DNA of 64,000 nt from Collimonas humicola (lineage in GTDB: Bacteria; Pseudomonadota; Gammaproteobacteria; Burkholderiales; Burkholderiaceae_D): NCBI RefSeq assembly GCF_018304945.1, contig NZ_JAGQEE010000001.1:1178001-1242000 (forward strand), in the 5' to 3' direction. The first letter of the stretch is position 1. Every line of letters begins with the position of its first letter. The translations under genes were made by a program, and so were the position numbers. Shown one piece after another: positions 46,136-54,912 of this stretch. The notes below the pieces were generated by a model. It saw only the letters and a list, made by a program, of their open reading frames with translations, did no database searches and was not told the DNA's origin.

Positions 46136-47446
46136 TCAACCCAGCTCTTCCAGGCGAATCTTGGTGACGCTGCCAACCACGGTGCTCAATGCTTCGATCT
46201 TGGCAATCGCCGCTTCCACATTCTTTTCCTGGGTCTGGTGCGTAAGCATGATGATATCAGTACGGGTCTCGTCTGCGGCAGGCTCTTTTTGCAGCATGGC
46301 ATCGATCGAGATCGAGGAATCGGCCAGGATCCGCGTCACATCGGCCAGCACGCCCGGCTGGTCGGCGACATGCATGCGCAGATAGTAGCTGGTGGTGATT
46401 TCCGCCATCGGCAGGATCGGCGTGTCGGCCATGGCGTTCGGCTGGAACGCCAGGTGCGGTACACGGTGTTCGGGATCGGCAGTGGCCAGGCGGGTGATGT
46501 CGACCAGGTCGGCGATCACGGCCGAAGCAGTCGGCTCGGCGCCGGCGCCCTTGCCGTAATACAGCGTGTCGCCGACGGCGTCGCCGCGCACCAGCACCGC
46601 ATTCATGGCGCCTTCGACATTGGCGATCAGGCGCTTGCTCGGGATCAGGGTCGGATGCACGCGCAGCTCGATGCCGCCGGCAGTGCGCTTGGTGATGCCG
46701 AGCAGCTTGATGCGGTAGCCCAGCTGTTCGGCATAGCGGATGTCGGTGGCCTGCAGCTTGGTGATGCCTTCCACATGCGCCTTGTTGAACTGCACCGGGA
46801 TGCCGAATGCGATCGATGCCATGATGGTCAGCTTGTGGGCGGCGTCGACGCCTTCGATATCGAAGGTCGGGTCGGCTTCGGCATAGCCCAGGCGCTGGGC
46901 TTCCTTCAGCACGACGTCAAAGTCCAGGCCCTTGTCGCGCATTTCGGACAGGATGAAATTGGTGGTGCCGTTGATGATGCCGGCGATCCACTGGATGCTG
47001 TTGGCGGTCAGGCCTTCACGCAGCGCCTTGATGATCGGGATGCCGCCGGCTACCGCAGCTTCAAACGCCACGATCACGCCCTTCTCCTGCGCCGCCTTGA
47101 AGATCTCGTTGCCGTGGGCGGCGATCAGCGCCTTGTTGGCGGTCACCACGTGCTTGCCGTTGGCGATCGCCTGCAGCACCAGGTCCTTGGCGATGCCGTA
47201 GCCGCCGATCAGTTCGACCACGATATCGATGTCGGGATTGTTGACTACCAGCTTGGCGTCGTTCACCACAGCGATGTCGCCGTTGGTCATTTGCCTGGCG
47301 CGCTCGGTATCGAGATCGGCCACCATGGTAATTTCAATAGCTCTCCCTGCGCGCGCTGCAATCTCTTGCTGATTGCGCTTCAATACGTTGAACGTGCCGG
47401 AACCGACCGTACCTATGCCAAGCAAACCTACCTTGATGGATTTCAT
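46136..47446 (-). CDS. hom: Homoserine dehydrogenase
   Basis: NAD(P)H-dependent reduction of aspartate semialdehyde to homoserine, the branch to threonine and methionine. 436 residues from the ATG at 47446 (MKSIKVGLLGIGTVGSG): N-terminal Rossmann fold, the NGTTNFILSEM and GYAEADPTFDIEGVDAAHKL catalytic region, and a C-terminal ACT domain (YYLRMHVADQPGVLADVT) for threonine feedback. Follows alaA with a 76-bp gap; thrC is not in the window. Confidence 0.97.
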   Translation of the reverse strand: MKSIKVGLLGIGTVGSGTFNVLKRNQQEIAARAGRAIEITMVADLDTERARQMTNGDIAVVNDAKLVVNNPDIDIVVELIGGYGIAKDLVLQAIANGKHVVTANKALIAAHGNEIFKAAQEKGVIVAFEAAVAGGIPIIKALREGLTANSIQWIAGIINGTTNFILSEMRDKGLDFDVVLKEAQRLGYAEADPTFDIEGVDAAHKLTIMASIAFGIPVQFNKAHVEGITKLQATDIRYAEQLGYRIKLLGITKRTAGGIELRVHPTLIPSKRLIANVEGAMNAVLVRGDAVGDTLYYGKGAGAEPTASAVIADLVDITRLATADPEHRVPHLAFQPNAMADTPILPMAEITTSYYLRMHVADQPGVLADVTRILADSSISIDAMLQKEPAADETRTDIIMLTHQTQEKNVEAAIAKIEALSTVVGSVTKIRLEELG

Positions 47447-47522
47447 GATCTCTGTTGTCTGTGAAAAAATCTGCTGATGCCGGACGGGCAAGCTCGTCTG
47501 CCCGGCGTGTAAAAGTTCTGTC

Positions 47523-48752
47523 TTAAGCGTGACCGTGACGCCGGCGGTAACCTTCCAGGAAACTGGCGATACGCCCCATCGACTCCGCCAGGTCATCGGT
47601 ATTCGGCAAGAACACCACGCGGAAGTGGTCCGGCGTCGGGCAGTTGAAGCCCGTTCCTTGCACGATCAGCACGCGCTGCTCGGCCAGCAATTCGTAGGCG
47701 AAATCCTGGTCGTCGGCGATCGGGTACATCTTCGGATCTAGGCGCGGAAACATGTACAGCGCGGCCTTCGGCTTGACGCAGGTCACCCCCGGAATATCGG
47801 TCAGCAGCTTGTACGCCATATCGCGCTGGCGCGTCAGGCGGCCATGCGGCCCGACCAGGTCGTTGATGCTTTGATAGCCGCCCAGCGCAGTCTGGATTGC
47901 ATACTGTCCCGGCGCATTGGCGCACAGGCGCATCGAGGCCAGCATGTTCAAGCCTTCGATATAGCCCTTGGCATGTTTTTTCTCGCCCGACACCACCATC
48001 CAGCCGGCGCGGTAGCCGCAGGAGCGGTAATTTTTAGACAAGCCGTTGAAGGTAATGAACAGCACATCGTCGGCCAGCGCGGCCAGCGAGGTGTGGGTTT
48101 CGCCGTCGTACAAGACTTTGTCGTAGATCTCGTCGGCAAAGATGATCAGCTGGTGCTGGCGCGCCAGGTCGACGATCTGCTGCAATAATTCGACCGGATA
48201 GAGGGCGCCGGTCGGATTGTTCGGATTGATGACGACAATCGCCCGCGTGTTGCTGTTGATCTTTTTCTTGATATCTTCGATATCGGGAAACCAGCCGGCC
48301 TGCTCGTCGCAGACGTAGTGGCGCGGCGTGCCGCCCGACAGGCTGACCGCAGCAGTCCAGAGCGGATAGTCCGGCGCCGGCACCAGCACCTCGTCGCCGG
48401 TGTTGAGCAGCGCGTTCATGCTCATCACGATCAGTTCGGAAGCGCCGTTGCCCAGGTAGATGTCGTCGATCGTGACGCCCTGGATCCGCTTCTGCTGGCA
48501 ATAGTGCATGATCGACTTGCGTGGCGCAAACATACCTTTGGAATCGGTATAGCCGGAGGCGTTGCCCATGTTCAGGATCATGTCCTGCACGATTTCATCG
48601 GGCGGCTCGAAACCGAACACGGCCAGGTTGCCGATGTTCAGCTTGATGATCTTATGGCCCTCTTCCTCCATCTGCCGCGCTTTTTCCAGCACGGGGCCGC
48701 GAATGTCATAACAAACGTCATCCAGTTTTTTCGATTTTTGAATCGGTCGCAC
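47523..48752 (-). CDS. alaA: Glutamate-pyruvate aminotransferase AlaA
   Basis: PLP-dependent class I aminotransferase making alanine from pyruvate and glutamate. 409 residues, strongly AlaA-like: VCYDIRGPVLEKARQMEEEG, PAPDYPLWTAAVSLSGG, INPNNPTGALY, FADEIYDKVLYD and PLP Lys240 in TFNGLSKNYRSCGYRAGWM. The start is GTG at 48752 with AAGGGA seven bases upstream. Directly upstream of hom, an arrangement seen in betaproteobacteria. Its 5' leader is unusually structured. Confidence 0.95.
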   Translation of the reverse strand: MRPIQKSKKLDDVCYDIRGPVLEKARQMEEEGHKIIKLNIGNLAVFGFEPPDEIVQDMILNMGNASGYTDSKGMFAPRKSIMHYCQQKRIQGVTIDDIYLGNGASELIVMSMNALLNTGDEVLVPAPDYPLWTAAVSLSGGTPRHYVCDEQAGWFPDIEDIKKKINSNTRAIVVINPNNPTGALYPVELLQQIVDLARQHQLIIFADEIYDKVLYDGETHTSLAALADDVLFITFNGLSKNYRSCGYRAGWMVVSGEKKHAKGYIEGLNMLASMRLCANAPGQYAIQTALGGYQSINDLVGPHGRLTRQRDMAYKLLTDIPGVTCVKPKAALYMFPRLDPKMYPIADDQDFAYELLAEQRVLIVQGTGFNCPTPDHFRVVFLPNTDDLAESMGRIASFLEGYRRRHGHA

Positions 48753-49175
48753 AGCACAATCCCTTGTATTTTACGCAACATTATCCAGCTTTAAAAAGCT
48801 GTCTGGAAAATTGGGGTATCGTCACACGGGAGTAGGTGCGCCGCAATAAATGCTTGCAGCTACCCCTTGTAAGGGCGCCCCGGAGCTATGCGCCCCAGCA
48901 TTTCACGACTTTTCAGACAGCTTTTCGGCAGTGCACAAAACCCTGCCAGAACCATCCATTCTGCCGAAAGCGTGGGGTTTTATCAATCAATAACGCAAGC
49001 TTATGGACGGAAAACGCTACAATGCAGCACTTTATTTTCCATTTTTCGGGAATTTGCACGCTGTCTGCGGTCTATCCTTTGGTTTTTCCCATTGTCACCC
49101 CGCCGGTCATGACATGTTAATTTAATTGCAGGACCGGGTATCGCGCTCGGCCCTCAGCTATTTAAAGACAAAGCA
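48753..49175. promoter_or_regulatory. Divergent region with structured alaA leader
   Basis: 423 bp without a gene. Near-matching inverted arms lie at 48794-48810 (AAAAGCTGTCTGGAAAA) and 48910-48925 (TTTTCAGACAGCTTTT), one extra G apart. The first arm also takes part in a local palindrome CAGCTTT-AA-AAAGCTG (48786-48801), so two pairings compete. Other stems: TTTCGGCAG/CTGCCGAAA (48923-48931 and 48961-48969) and CCCTT/AAGGG (48864-48875). On the minus strand these precede alaA. The part beyond about 49000 should hold the promoter for the arn cluster. Confidence 0.5.
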
Positions 49176-49574
49176 ATGAAGCTACATACCACCTCTACCC
49201 AGCAGTACCAGACTGTCACTGCCTACGACGACAAGGGCGTGGAAATCAATGCGATCCGCTACGAGCACAGCCTGCTGGTGCTGCCCGAATCGGTGCCGGA
49301 GATCTGGCCGGTCAGCAGTTTCGACGCCCTCACCCCCGAACACTTTGCCCATATAGACAGCACCCGGCCGGACGTAGTGATCCTGGGCACCGGAGTGCGG
49401 CAGCGCTTTGTGCATCCGAAACTGACCACCGTGCTGACTGCGCGCCGCGTCGGCGTCGAATGCATGGATAACCAGGCGGCTTGCCGTACTTACAATATTT
49501 TGATGGCTGAGGGACGCAAAGTCGTCCTCGCCCTGATTTTCGACACCAACAAGGAAACCGCCCAAGATGCGTGA
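49176..49574 (+). CDS. Mth938-like domain protein
   Basis: 132-residue protein of the Mth938/DUF498 family (also seen in NDUFAF3), of unknown biochemical role. Recognisable by INAIRYEHSLLVLPE, PDVVILGTGVRQRFVHP and the end region VGVECMDNQAACRTYNILMAEGRKVVLALIF. Its stop overlaps the arnT start by 8 nt, so it heads the aminoarabinose cluster and is translationally coupled to ArnT. Confidence 0.9.
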   Translation: MKLHTTSTQQYQTVTAYDDKGVEINAIRYEHSLLVLPESVPEIWPVSSFDALTPEHFAHIDSTRPDVVILGTGVRQRFVHPKLTTVLTARRVGVECMDNQAACRTYNILMAEGRKVVLALIFDTNKETAQDA

Positions 49575-51339
49575 ACTGCATAAATCAAAAACTTTCGTCT
49601 GGCTGCTGTTCCTGCTGTTCTGTATCGTCTGGTGCTATATGCTGGGCGCGCGCACGCTGGTGCCGACCGATGAGGGGCGCTATGCCGAGATGGCGCGCGA
49701 AATGGTCGCCACCGGCGACTGGATCACCCTGCGCCTGAACGGCATCAAGTATTTTGAAAAGCCGCCGCTGCAAACCTGGATGAATGCCCTGACCTTCGAG
49801 CTGTTCGGGCTGGGCGAATGGCAAGCCCGTTTGTGGACCGGCCTCTGCGGTTTGCTGGGCGTAGTCCTGGTTGCATTTACCGGCAGCCGCGTGTTCTCGC
49901 CGCGCATCGGCTTCTTTGCGGCGCTGGTGCTCGGATCCAGCTTCCTCTGGGCCGGCCTCGGCCACATCAACACGCTCGACATGGGCTTGTCCGGCATGAT
50001 GGCGATCGCGCTGTGCGCGCTGCTGCTGGCGCAACGCGGCGACATCAGCAACAGTGAACAACGCAACTGGATGCTGCTGTGCTGGGCCGGCATGGCCTTG
50101 TCGGTGCTGTCGAAAGGCTTGATCGGCTTGCTGATTCCCGGCGCGGTGCTGGTGCTGTATACCTTGTTTTCACGCGACTGGCCGATCTGGAAGCGCCTGC
50201 ACCTGGTGCTTGGACTGATCCTGTTCTTTGCCATCACGGTGCCGTGGTTCGTGCTGATTTCGCTGAAGAATCCTGAATTCCCGCAATTCTTCTTTATCCA
50301 TGAACAGTTCCAGCGCTTCACCAGCAAGATCCACAATCGCTATGGCCCGCCCTACTATTTCGTACCTATCCTGATCCTCGGCATCGTGCCGTGGCTGGGC
50401 GTCATGTTCCAGAGCTTGTGGAATGCCGCGCGCGAAAGCCATACCGTATCCGGCTTCCAGCCGAAGAAAATGCTGCTGATCTGGAGCATCTTCATTTTCG
50501 TGTTCTTCAGCATCTCGGATTCCAAGCTGCCGTCCTACATCCTGCCGATCTTCCCGGCGCTGGCGCTGCTGATTGCCTGCCATCTGGACAAGGCGTCGAG
50601 CAAGGCAGTCACCGCTTCGGCCGTGCTGCTGCTGTTGCCGGCGGTGGCCGGCCTGGCCTTGTCCTGGAAAATCCCTGCACTGGCCAAGGATGCTTACTCG
50701 CTGCCGCTGCTGCAGGCGCATGTGCCTTGGGTATTCGCCGCTTCCGTGGTCGCCTTTGCCGGCGCCGGCGCGGCGCTGCTGCTGGCGCGCCGCCAGAAGG
50801 AATGGGCCATCGTCGCTCTCGCCGCCGCCGGCTTCATCGGCGGCCAGCTGCTGATGTACGGCCACGATCCGCAGGGACGCTACTCGGCCGGCATCGACCT
50901 GGTGCCGGCGATCAACGCCGAGATGACGCCGCAAACCACGCTGTACGTGGTCGACAAATATGAACAGTCGCTGCCGTTCTACCTGCGCCGCACCATGACC
51001 ATGGTCAAGCATATGGATGAACTGGAGTTCGGCCTGGGGCAAGAGCCGCAGCTATGGATTCCGACGATTGAAGCGTTTGTGGTCAAATGGAATGCCGATG
51101 CTGCGGCCGGCAAGAAAGACATTGCCATCATCCGTCCGGAGAAGTACAAGGAAATGGCCGAGCAAGGCGTGCCGATGCGCGTCATCGGCCAGGATCCGCG
51201 CCGCGTGGTGGTGACCAACCAGGGCATTCCCGCCGCCGCATCTGCTCCGATTCCGGTTCCGGCTCCGCCTGCTCCTGCGGCAAACCCCGAAGCGTCGGCT
51301 CAATCGCCTGCGCCGGCAACGTCCGGCGCCCCCTACTAA
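49567..51339 (+). CDS. arnT: Undecaprenyl phosphate-aminoarabinose:lipid A transferase ArnT
   Basis: Inner-membrane GT-C glycosyltransferase adding 4-amino-4-deoxy-L-arabinose to lipid A, lowering surface negative charge and polymyxin binding. 590 residues with about twelve hydrophobic segments; the catalytic periplasmic motif VPTDEGRYAEMAREMV and EKPPLQTWMNAL are present. Unusual: the last 35 residues are a Pro/Ala-rich tail. Coupled to the preceding Mth938-like gene and followed 12 bp later by the small SMR gene. Confidence 0.95.
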   Translation: MRELHKSKTFVWLLFLLFCIVWCYMLGARTLVPTDEGRYAEMAREMVATGDWITLRLNGIKYFEKPPLQTWMNALTFELFGLGEWQARLWTGLCGLLGVVLVAFTGSRVFSPRIGFFAALVLGSSFLWAGLGHINTLDMGLSGMMAIALCALLLAQRGDISNSEQRNWMLLCWAGMALSVLSKGLIGLLIPGAVLVLYTLFSRDWPIWKRLHLVLGLILFFAITVPWFVLISLKNPEFPQFFFIHEQFQRFTSKIHNRYGPPYYFVPILILGIVPWLGVMFQSLWNAARESHTVSGFQPKKMLLIWSIFIFVFFSISDSKLPSYILPIFPALALLIACHLDKASSKAVTASAVLLLLPAVAGLALSWKIPALAKDAYSLPLLQAHVPWVFAASVVAFAGAGAALLLARRQKEWAIVALAAAGFIGGQLLMYGHDPQGRYSAGIDLVPAINAEMTPQTTLYVVDKYEQSLPFYLRRTMTMVKHMDELEFGLGQEPQLWIPTIEAFVVKWNADAAAGKKDIAIIRPEKYKEMAEQGVPMRVIGQDPRRVVVTNQGIPAAASAPIPVPAPPAPAANPEASAQSPAPATSGAPY

Positions 51340-51351
51340 CCCTGCACCGAC

Positions 51352-51723
51352 ATGAATCTCACCACATTTGCTTTTATCATCACCGGCGTCTGCCTCAACG
51401 CCGTGGCGCAGCTCCTGCTGAAAGCCGGCACCAACGCAATCGGCGTCATCAGCCTGACGCCGCAAAACTGGTTTGCCACCGGCATCAAGCTGGCCACCCA
51501 GCTGCCGATCCTGGGCGGCCTGACCTGCTACGTGATCTCGCTGATCGTCTGGATCATCGGCCTGTCGCGGGTCGATGTCACGATTGCCTACCCGATGCTG
51601 TCGCTCGGCTACGTCATCAGCGCCGTCGGCGCCTGGTACTTCCTGGGCGAAGCAGTATCCGCCCAGCGCCTGGTGGCTATCGGCGTCATCATAGTCGGCG
51701 TAGTATTGCTAACCCGCAGCTAA
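51352..51723 (+). CDS. Small multidrug-resistance-type protein, ArnE/ArnF-like
   Basis: 123 residues and four transmembrane helices of the EamA/SMR family. In the arn cluster such proteins (ArnE plus ArnF) flip undecaprenyl-phosphate-aminoarabinose to the periplasm. Only one such gene is present, so it may act as a homodimer. FAFIITGVCLNAVAQLLLK and VDVTIAYPMLSLGYV are typical segments. Location between arnT and arnB supports the role. Confidence 0.86.
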   Translation: MNLTTFAFIITGVCLNAVAQLLLKAGTNAIGVISLTPQNWFATGIKLATQLPILGGLTCYVISLIVWIIGLSRVDVTIAYPMLSLGYVISAVGAWYFLGEAVSAQRLVAIGVIIVGVVLLTRS

Positions 51724-51774
51724 GCTGCTCCAATTAAGCTGCCCTCTCGTCAAGATCCATACTTATAAAACAAT

Positions 51775-52911
51775 ATGAGCCAACAACCATTCCTACCGTT
51801 CGCCAAGCCCACCATCGATGAAGCCACCATCGCCGCAGTCGGCGATGTGCTGCGCTCCGGCTGGATCACCAGCGGTCCTAAGGTGCAGGCATTCGAAGCG
51901 CAGTTGTCGGAATATTTCGGCGGCCGTCCGGTGCGCACCTTCAATTCCGGCACCTGCACCATGGAAATCGCCCTGCGCATCGCCGGCATCGGCGCTGGCG
52001 ACGAAGTGATCACCACGCCGATTTCCTGGGTCGCTACCGCCAACGTGATCATCGAAACCGGCGCCACGCCAGTATTTGCCGACATCGACCCAGTCACGCG
52101 CAATATCGACCTGGCCCAGGTCGAAGCCGCCATCACGCCGCGCACCAAGGCCATCATCCCGGTCTACCTGTCCGGCCTGCCGGTCGACATGGGCCGCCTA
52201 TATGCGCTGGCAAAGAAACACAATCTGCGCGTAGTGGAAGATGCGGCGCAGGCATTGGGATCGACCTGGAACGGCCAGCGCATCGGCGCCTTCGGCGACT
52301 TTGCCTCGTTCAGCTTCCAGGCCAACAAGAACATCACCTCCTCCGAAGGCGGCTGCCTAGTGCTGAACAATGCCGAAGAAGCACGGCTGGCGGAAAAATA
52401 CCGCTTGCAAGGCGTGACCCGCAGCGGCTTCGACGGACTCGACGTCGACGTCCTCGGCGGCAAGTTCAACATGACCGATGTCGCCGCCGCCATCGGTCTC
52501 GGCCAGTTTGCCCACATTGAAGCCATCACCGCCCATCGGCGCGAACTGGCGCAATATTATTTCAGCTGCTTCGGCAGCGACTTTGAAGCAAAGTACGGCG
52601 CCCAGCTGCCGGTGCCGGATTTCGAGAACAGCAACTGGCACATGTTCCAGCTGGTGCTGCCCGAACGCCAGGACGGCAAGCCGGCGCGCGCCACCTTCAT
52701 GGAACAGATGCAGGCGCTGGGCGTCGGCATCGGCTATCACTATCCGGCCATCCATCTGTTGAGCATGTACCGCGCGCGCGGCTTCAAGGATGGCATGTTC
52801 CCGGTTGCCGAAAAGGTCGGCCGCCTGATCGTCTCGCTGCCTATGTTCAACGCCATGACCAAGAGCGATGTCGAACGCGCTGTGTCCGCGGTAAAATCCG
52901 TGCTTCAATAA
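51775..52911 (+). CDS. arnB: UDP-4-amino-4-deoxy-L-arabinose aminotransferase ArnB
   Basis: PLP aminotransferase converting UDP-4-ketopentose to UDP-L-Ara4N with glutamate. DegT/DnrJ/EryC1 family, 378 residues. PLP Lys185 lies in FQANKNITSSEGG; Asp156 (VVEDAAQALGS) contacts the pyridine ring. N-terminus FLPFAKPTIDE resembles E. coli ArnB. In order with arnC 12 bp downstream. Confidence 0.95.
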   Translation: MSQQPFLPFAKPTIDEATIAAVGDVLRSGWITSGPKVQAFEAQLSEYFGGRPVRTFNSGTCTMEIALRIAGIGAGDEVITTPISWVATANVIIETGATPVFADIDPVTRNIDLAQVEAAITPRTKAIIPVYLSGLPVDMGRLYALAKKHNLRVVEDAAQALGSTWNGQRIGAFGDFASFSFQANKNITSSEGGCLVLNNAEEARLAEKYRLQGVTRSGFDGLDVDVLGGKFNMTDVAAAIGLGQFAHIEAITAHRRELAQYYFSCFGSDFEAKYGAQLPVPDFENSNWHMFQLVLPERQDGKPARATFMEQMQALGVGIGYHYPAIHLLSMYRARGFKDGMFPVAEKVGRLIVSLPMFNAMTKSDVERAVSAVKSVLQ

Positions 52912-52923
52912 ATTGACTATCGC

Positions 52924-53883
52924 TTGATGAAACCAGAACTTTCCGTCGTCATCCCGGTATACAACGAGGAATCGGGCCTCGCCAAACTGTTCGAGCGCCT
53001 CTACCCGGCGCTCGATGCACTTGGCATCAGCTATGAAATCCTGTACGTCAACGACGGCAGCCGCGACAAATCGGCGGCCATCCTGGCGGAACAGTTCCGC
53101 TTGCGGCCGGACGTCACCCGCGTGGTCCTGTTCAACGGCAATTTCGGCCAGCACATGGCGATCCTGGCCGGCTTTGAAGCGACCCGCGGCGACATCGTCG
53201 TGACACTCGACGCCGACCTGCAGAACCCGCCGGAAGAAATCGGCAACCTGGTCGCCAAGATGCGCGAAGGCTACGATTATGTCGGCTCGATCCGCCGCAA
53301 GCGGCAGGATTCGGCCTGGCGCACCGTCGCCTCCAAGGCCATGAACCTGCTGCGCGAAAAAATCACCGGCATCAAGATGACAGACCAGGGCAACATGCTG
53401 CGCGCCTACGGCCACAACGTGGTGGACCTGATCAACCAGTGCAAGGAAGTCAATACTTTCGTGCCGGCGCTGGCCTACACTTTCGCCCGCAAGCAGGCGG
53501 AAATCGTGGTCGAGCATGAAGAACGCTCGGCCGGCGAATCGAAATACTCGCTGTACAGCCTGATCCGCCTGAACTTCGACCTGGTGACCGGCTTTTCGAT
53601 CGTACCGCTGCAGCTGTTCTCGCTGATAGGGATCGTGCTGTCTTTCGCCTCCGCCGCGCTGTTCGTGGTGCTGGTGGTGCGCCGCTTCCTGTTCGGCGCT
53701 GAAGTGCAAGGTGTGTTCACTCTGTTCGCCTTTGCCTTCTTCCTGATGGGCATGATCCTGTTCGGCATCGGCCTGGTCGGCGAATATGTCGGCCGCATCT
53801 ATCAGCAAGTACGCGCGCGTCCGCGCTACGTGGTGCAGGCCATGCTGGAGCAGTCTTCTGCAGAGGACAAGCAAGCCTCATGA
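52924..53883 (+). CDS. arnC: Undecaprenyl-phosphate 4-deoxy-4-formamido-L-arabinose transferase ArnC
   Basis: Family 2 glycosyltransferase attaching formyl-Ara4N to undecaprenyl phosphate at the inner membrane. 319 residues: N-terminal LSVVIPVYNEESGL, metal-binding TLDADLQNPPEEI, and two C-terminal transmembrane helices (about 232-260 and 268-292). Overlaps the next gene by 4 nt. Confidence 0.94.
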   Translation: MMKPELSVVIPVYNEESGLAKLFERLYPALDALGISYEILYVNDGSRDKSAAILAEQFRLRPDVTRVVLFNGNFGQHMAILAGFEATRGDIVVTLDADLQNPPEEIGNLVAKMREGYDYVGSIRRKRQDSAWRTVASKAMNLLREKITGIKMTDQGNMLRAYGHNVVDLINQCKEVNTFVPALAYTFARKQAEIVVEHEERSAGESKYSLYSLIRLNFDLVTGFSIVPLQLFSLIGIVLSFASAALFVVLVVRRFLFGAEVQGVFTLFAFAFFLMGMILFGIGLVGEYVGRIYQQVRARPRYVVQAMLEQSSAEDKQAS

Positions 53884-54788
53884 AAGCCGTCGTCTTTGCC
53901 TATCACAATGTCGGCGTACGCTGCCTGAAGGTCTTGCTGGCGCGCGGCGTCGAAGTGGCGCTGGTGGTCACCCACGAAGACAATCCGCAGGAAACCATCT
54001 GGTTCGAATCGGTAGCGTCGCTGTGCCGGCAGCACGGCATCCCGACGATTGCGCCGGACAATCCGGCTGCACCGGAATTACTGGCGCAGGTGGCTGCCTT
54101 GGCGCCTGATTTCATTTTCAGCTTCTATTATCGCCACATGCTGCCGGTCGCCCTGCTGGCGCTGGCCAGGCACGGCGCCTTCAATATGCACGGCTCCTTG
54201 CTGCCGAAGTATCGCGGCCGCGTGCCGATCAACTGGGCGGTCCTGCATGGCGAAAGCGAAACCGGCGCCACCTTGCATGAAATGGCCGCCAAACCTGACG
54301 CCGGCTATATCGTGGCGCAGACTTCGGTGCCAATCCTGCCCGACGATACGGCTTATGAAGTATTCGGCAAAGTGGTAGTGGCGGCAGAACAGACGCTGTG
54401 GAACGCATTGCCGTCCATGCTGGCGGGTAAGACCCCGAAGCTGCCGAACAATCTGGCGCAGGGCAGTTACTTCGGCGGACGCAAGCCGGCCGATGGCGAA
54501 ATCGACTGGAGCCAGCCGGCGCAGCGGGTATACAACCTGTATCGCGCAGTGGCGCCGCCCTATCCCGGCGCCTGGACCATTGCCAAAGGCCACACCTTCA
54601 TTGTTGGAAAAGCAAGCTTTCCCGCCGACTTCGCTGCCGATGCGCTGGTAAATTTGCCTCAAGGCTTGGCGGTAGTGGATAATCACATTGTTGGCGTCTG
54701 CGGCGATGGCCGGGCGTTGTTGATTAACCAATTGCTGGCGAATGACCAGGCGGTCACGCCGGAAGCACTGAAAAACATCCTTTTATAA
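53880..54788 (+). CDS. arnA: ArnA formyltransferase (stand-alone half)
   Basis: N10-formyl-THF-dependent formylation of UDP-L-Ara4N. 302 residues corresponding only to the N-terminal half of E. coli ArnA; the catalytic trio Asn102, His104 (FNMHGSLLP) and Asp140 keeps the same numbering as in E. coli. The dehydrogenase half is encoded separately 124 bp downstream. Overlaps arnC by 4 nt. Confidence 0.93.
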   Translation: MKAVVFAYHNVGVRCLKVLLARGVEVALVVTHEDNPQETIWFESVASLCRQHGIPTIAPDNPAAPELLAQVAALAPDFIFSFYYRHMLPVALLALARHGAFNMHGSLLPKYRGRVPINWAVLHGESETGATLHEMAAKPDAGYIVAQTSVPILPDDTAYEVFGKVVVAAEQTLWNALPSMLAGKTPKLPNNLAQGSYFGGRKPADGEIDWSQPAQRVYNLYRAVAPPYPGAWTIAKGHTFIVGKASFPADFAADALVNLPQGLAVVDNHIVGVCGDGRALLINQLLANDQAVTPEALKNILL

Positions 54789-54860
54789 ACGGCTGCGTGA
54801 TTTCGCGGGCAAGACGGCCTTTGCCGCCGCTCTGCTCTTCGGGAACCCCAGCGCTTCATG

Positions 54861-54886
54861 TTCCGCCGCGGTTTCGCCGCGCGGAA
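54861..54886 (+). other. GC-rich intercistronic hairpin between the two arnA halves
   Basis: Stem TTCCGC/GCGGAA (54861-54866 and 54881-54886) continues as GCGG/CCGC with one bulged C and a 5-nt loop. There is no T-run, so it is not a classical terminator. It may stabilise transcript ends or moderate expression of the downstream gene. Confidence 0.6.
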
Positions 54887-54912
54887 TGCTACTCTAACAA
54901 CAATAGAATATT

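Noticed and set aside
48753-49175. 6S RNA or another known structured RNA
   Set aside because: The stems do not form the long central-bubble hairpin of 6S RNA, and sequence blocks of SRP, RNase P, tmRNA or known riboswitches were not found.
49000-49175. PmrA or PhoP boxes upstream of the arn cluster
   Set aside because: I looked for CTTAA direct repeats and GTTTA direct repeats with 5-bp spacing and found no convincing pair, so regulation by PmrA/PhoP is not claimed.
52357-53874. 505-codon frame opposite arnB/arnC
   Set aside because: Antisense to two well-supported arn genes and spans their junction; no domain.
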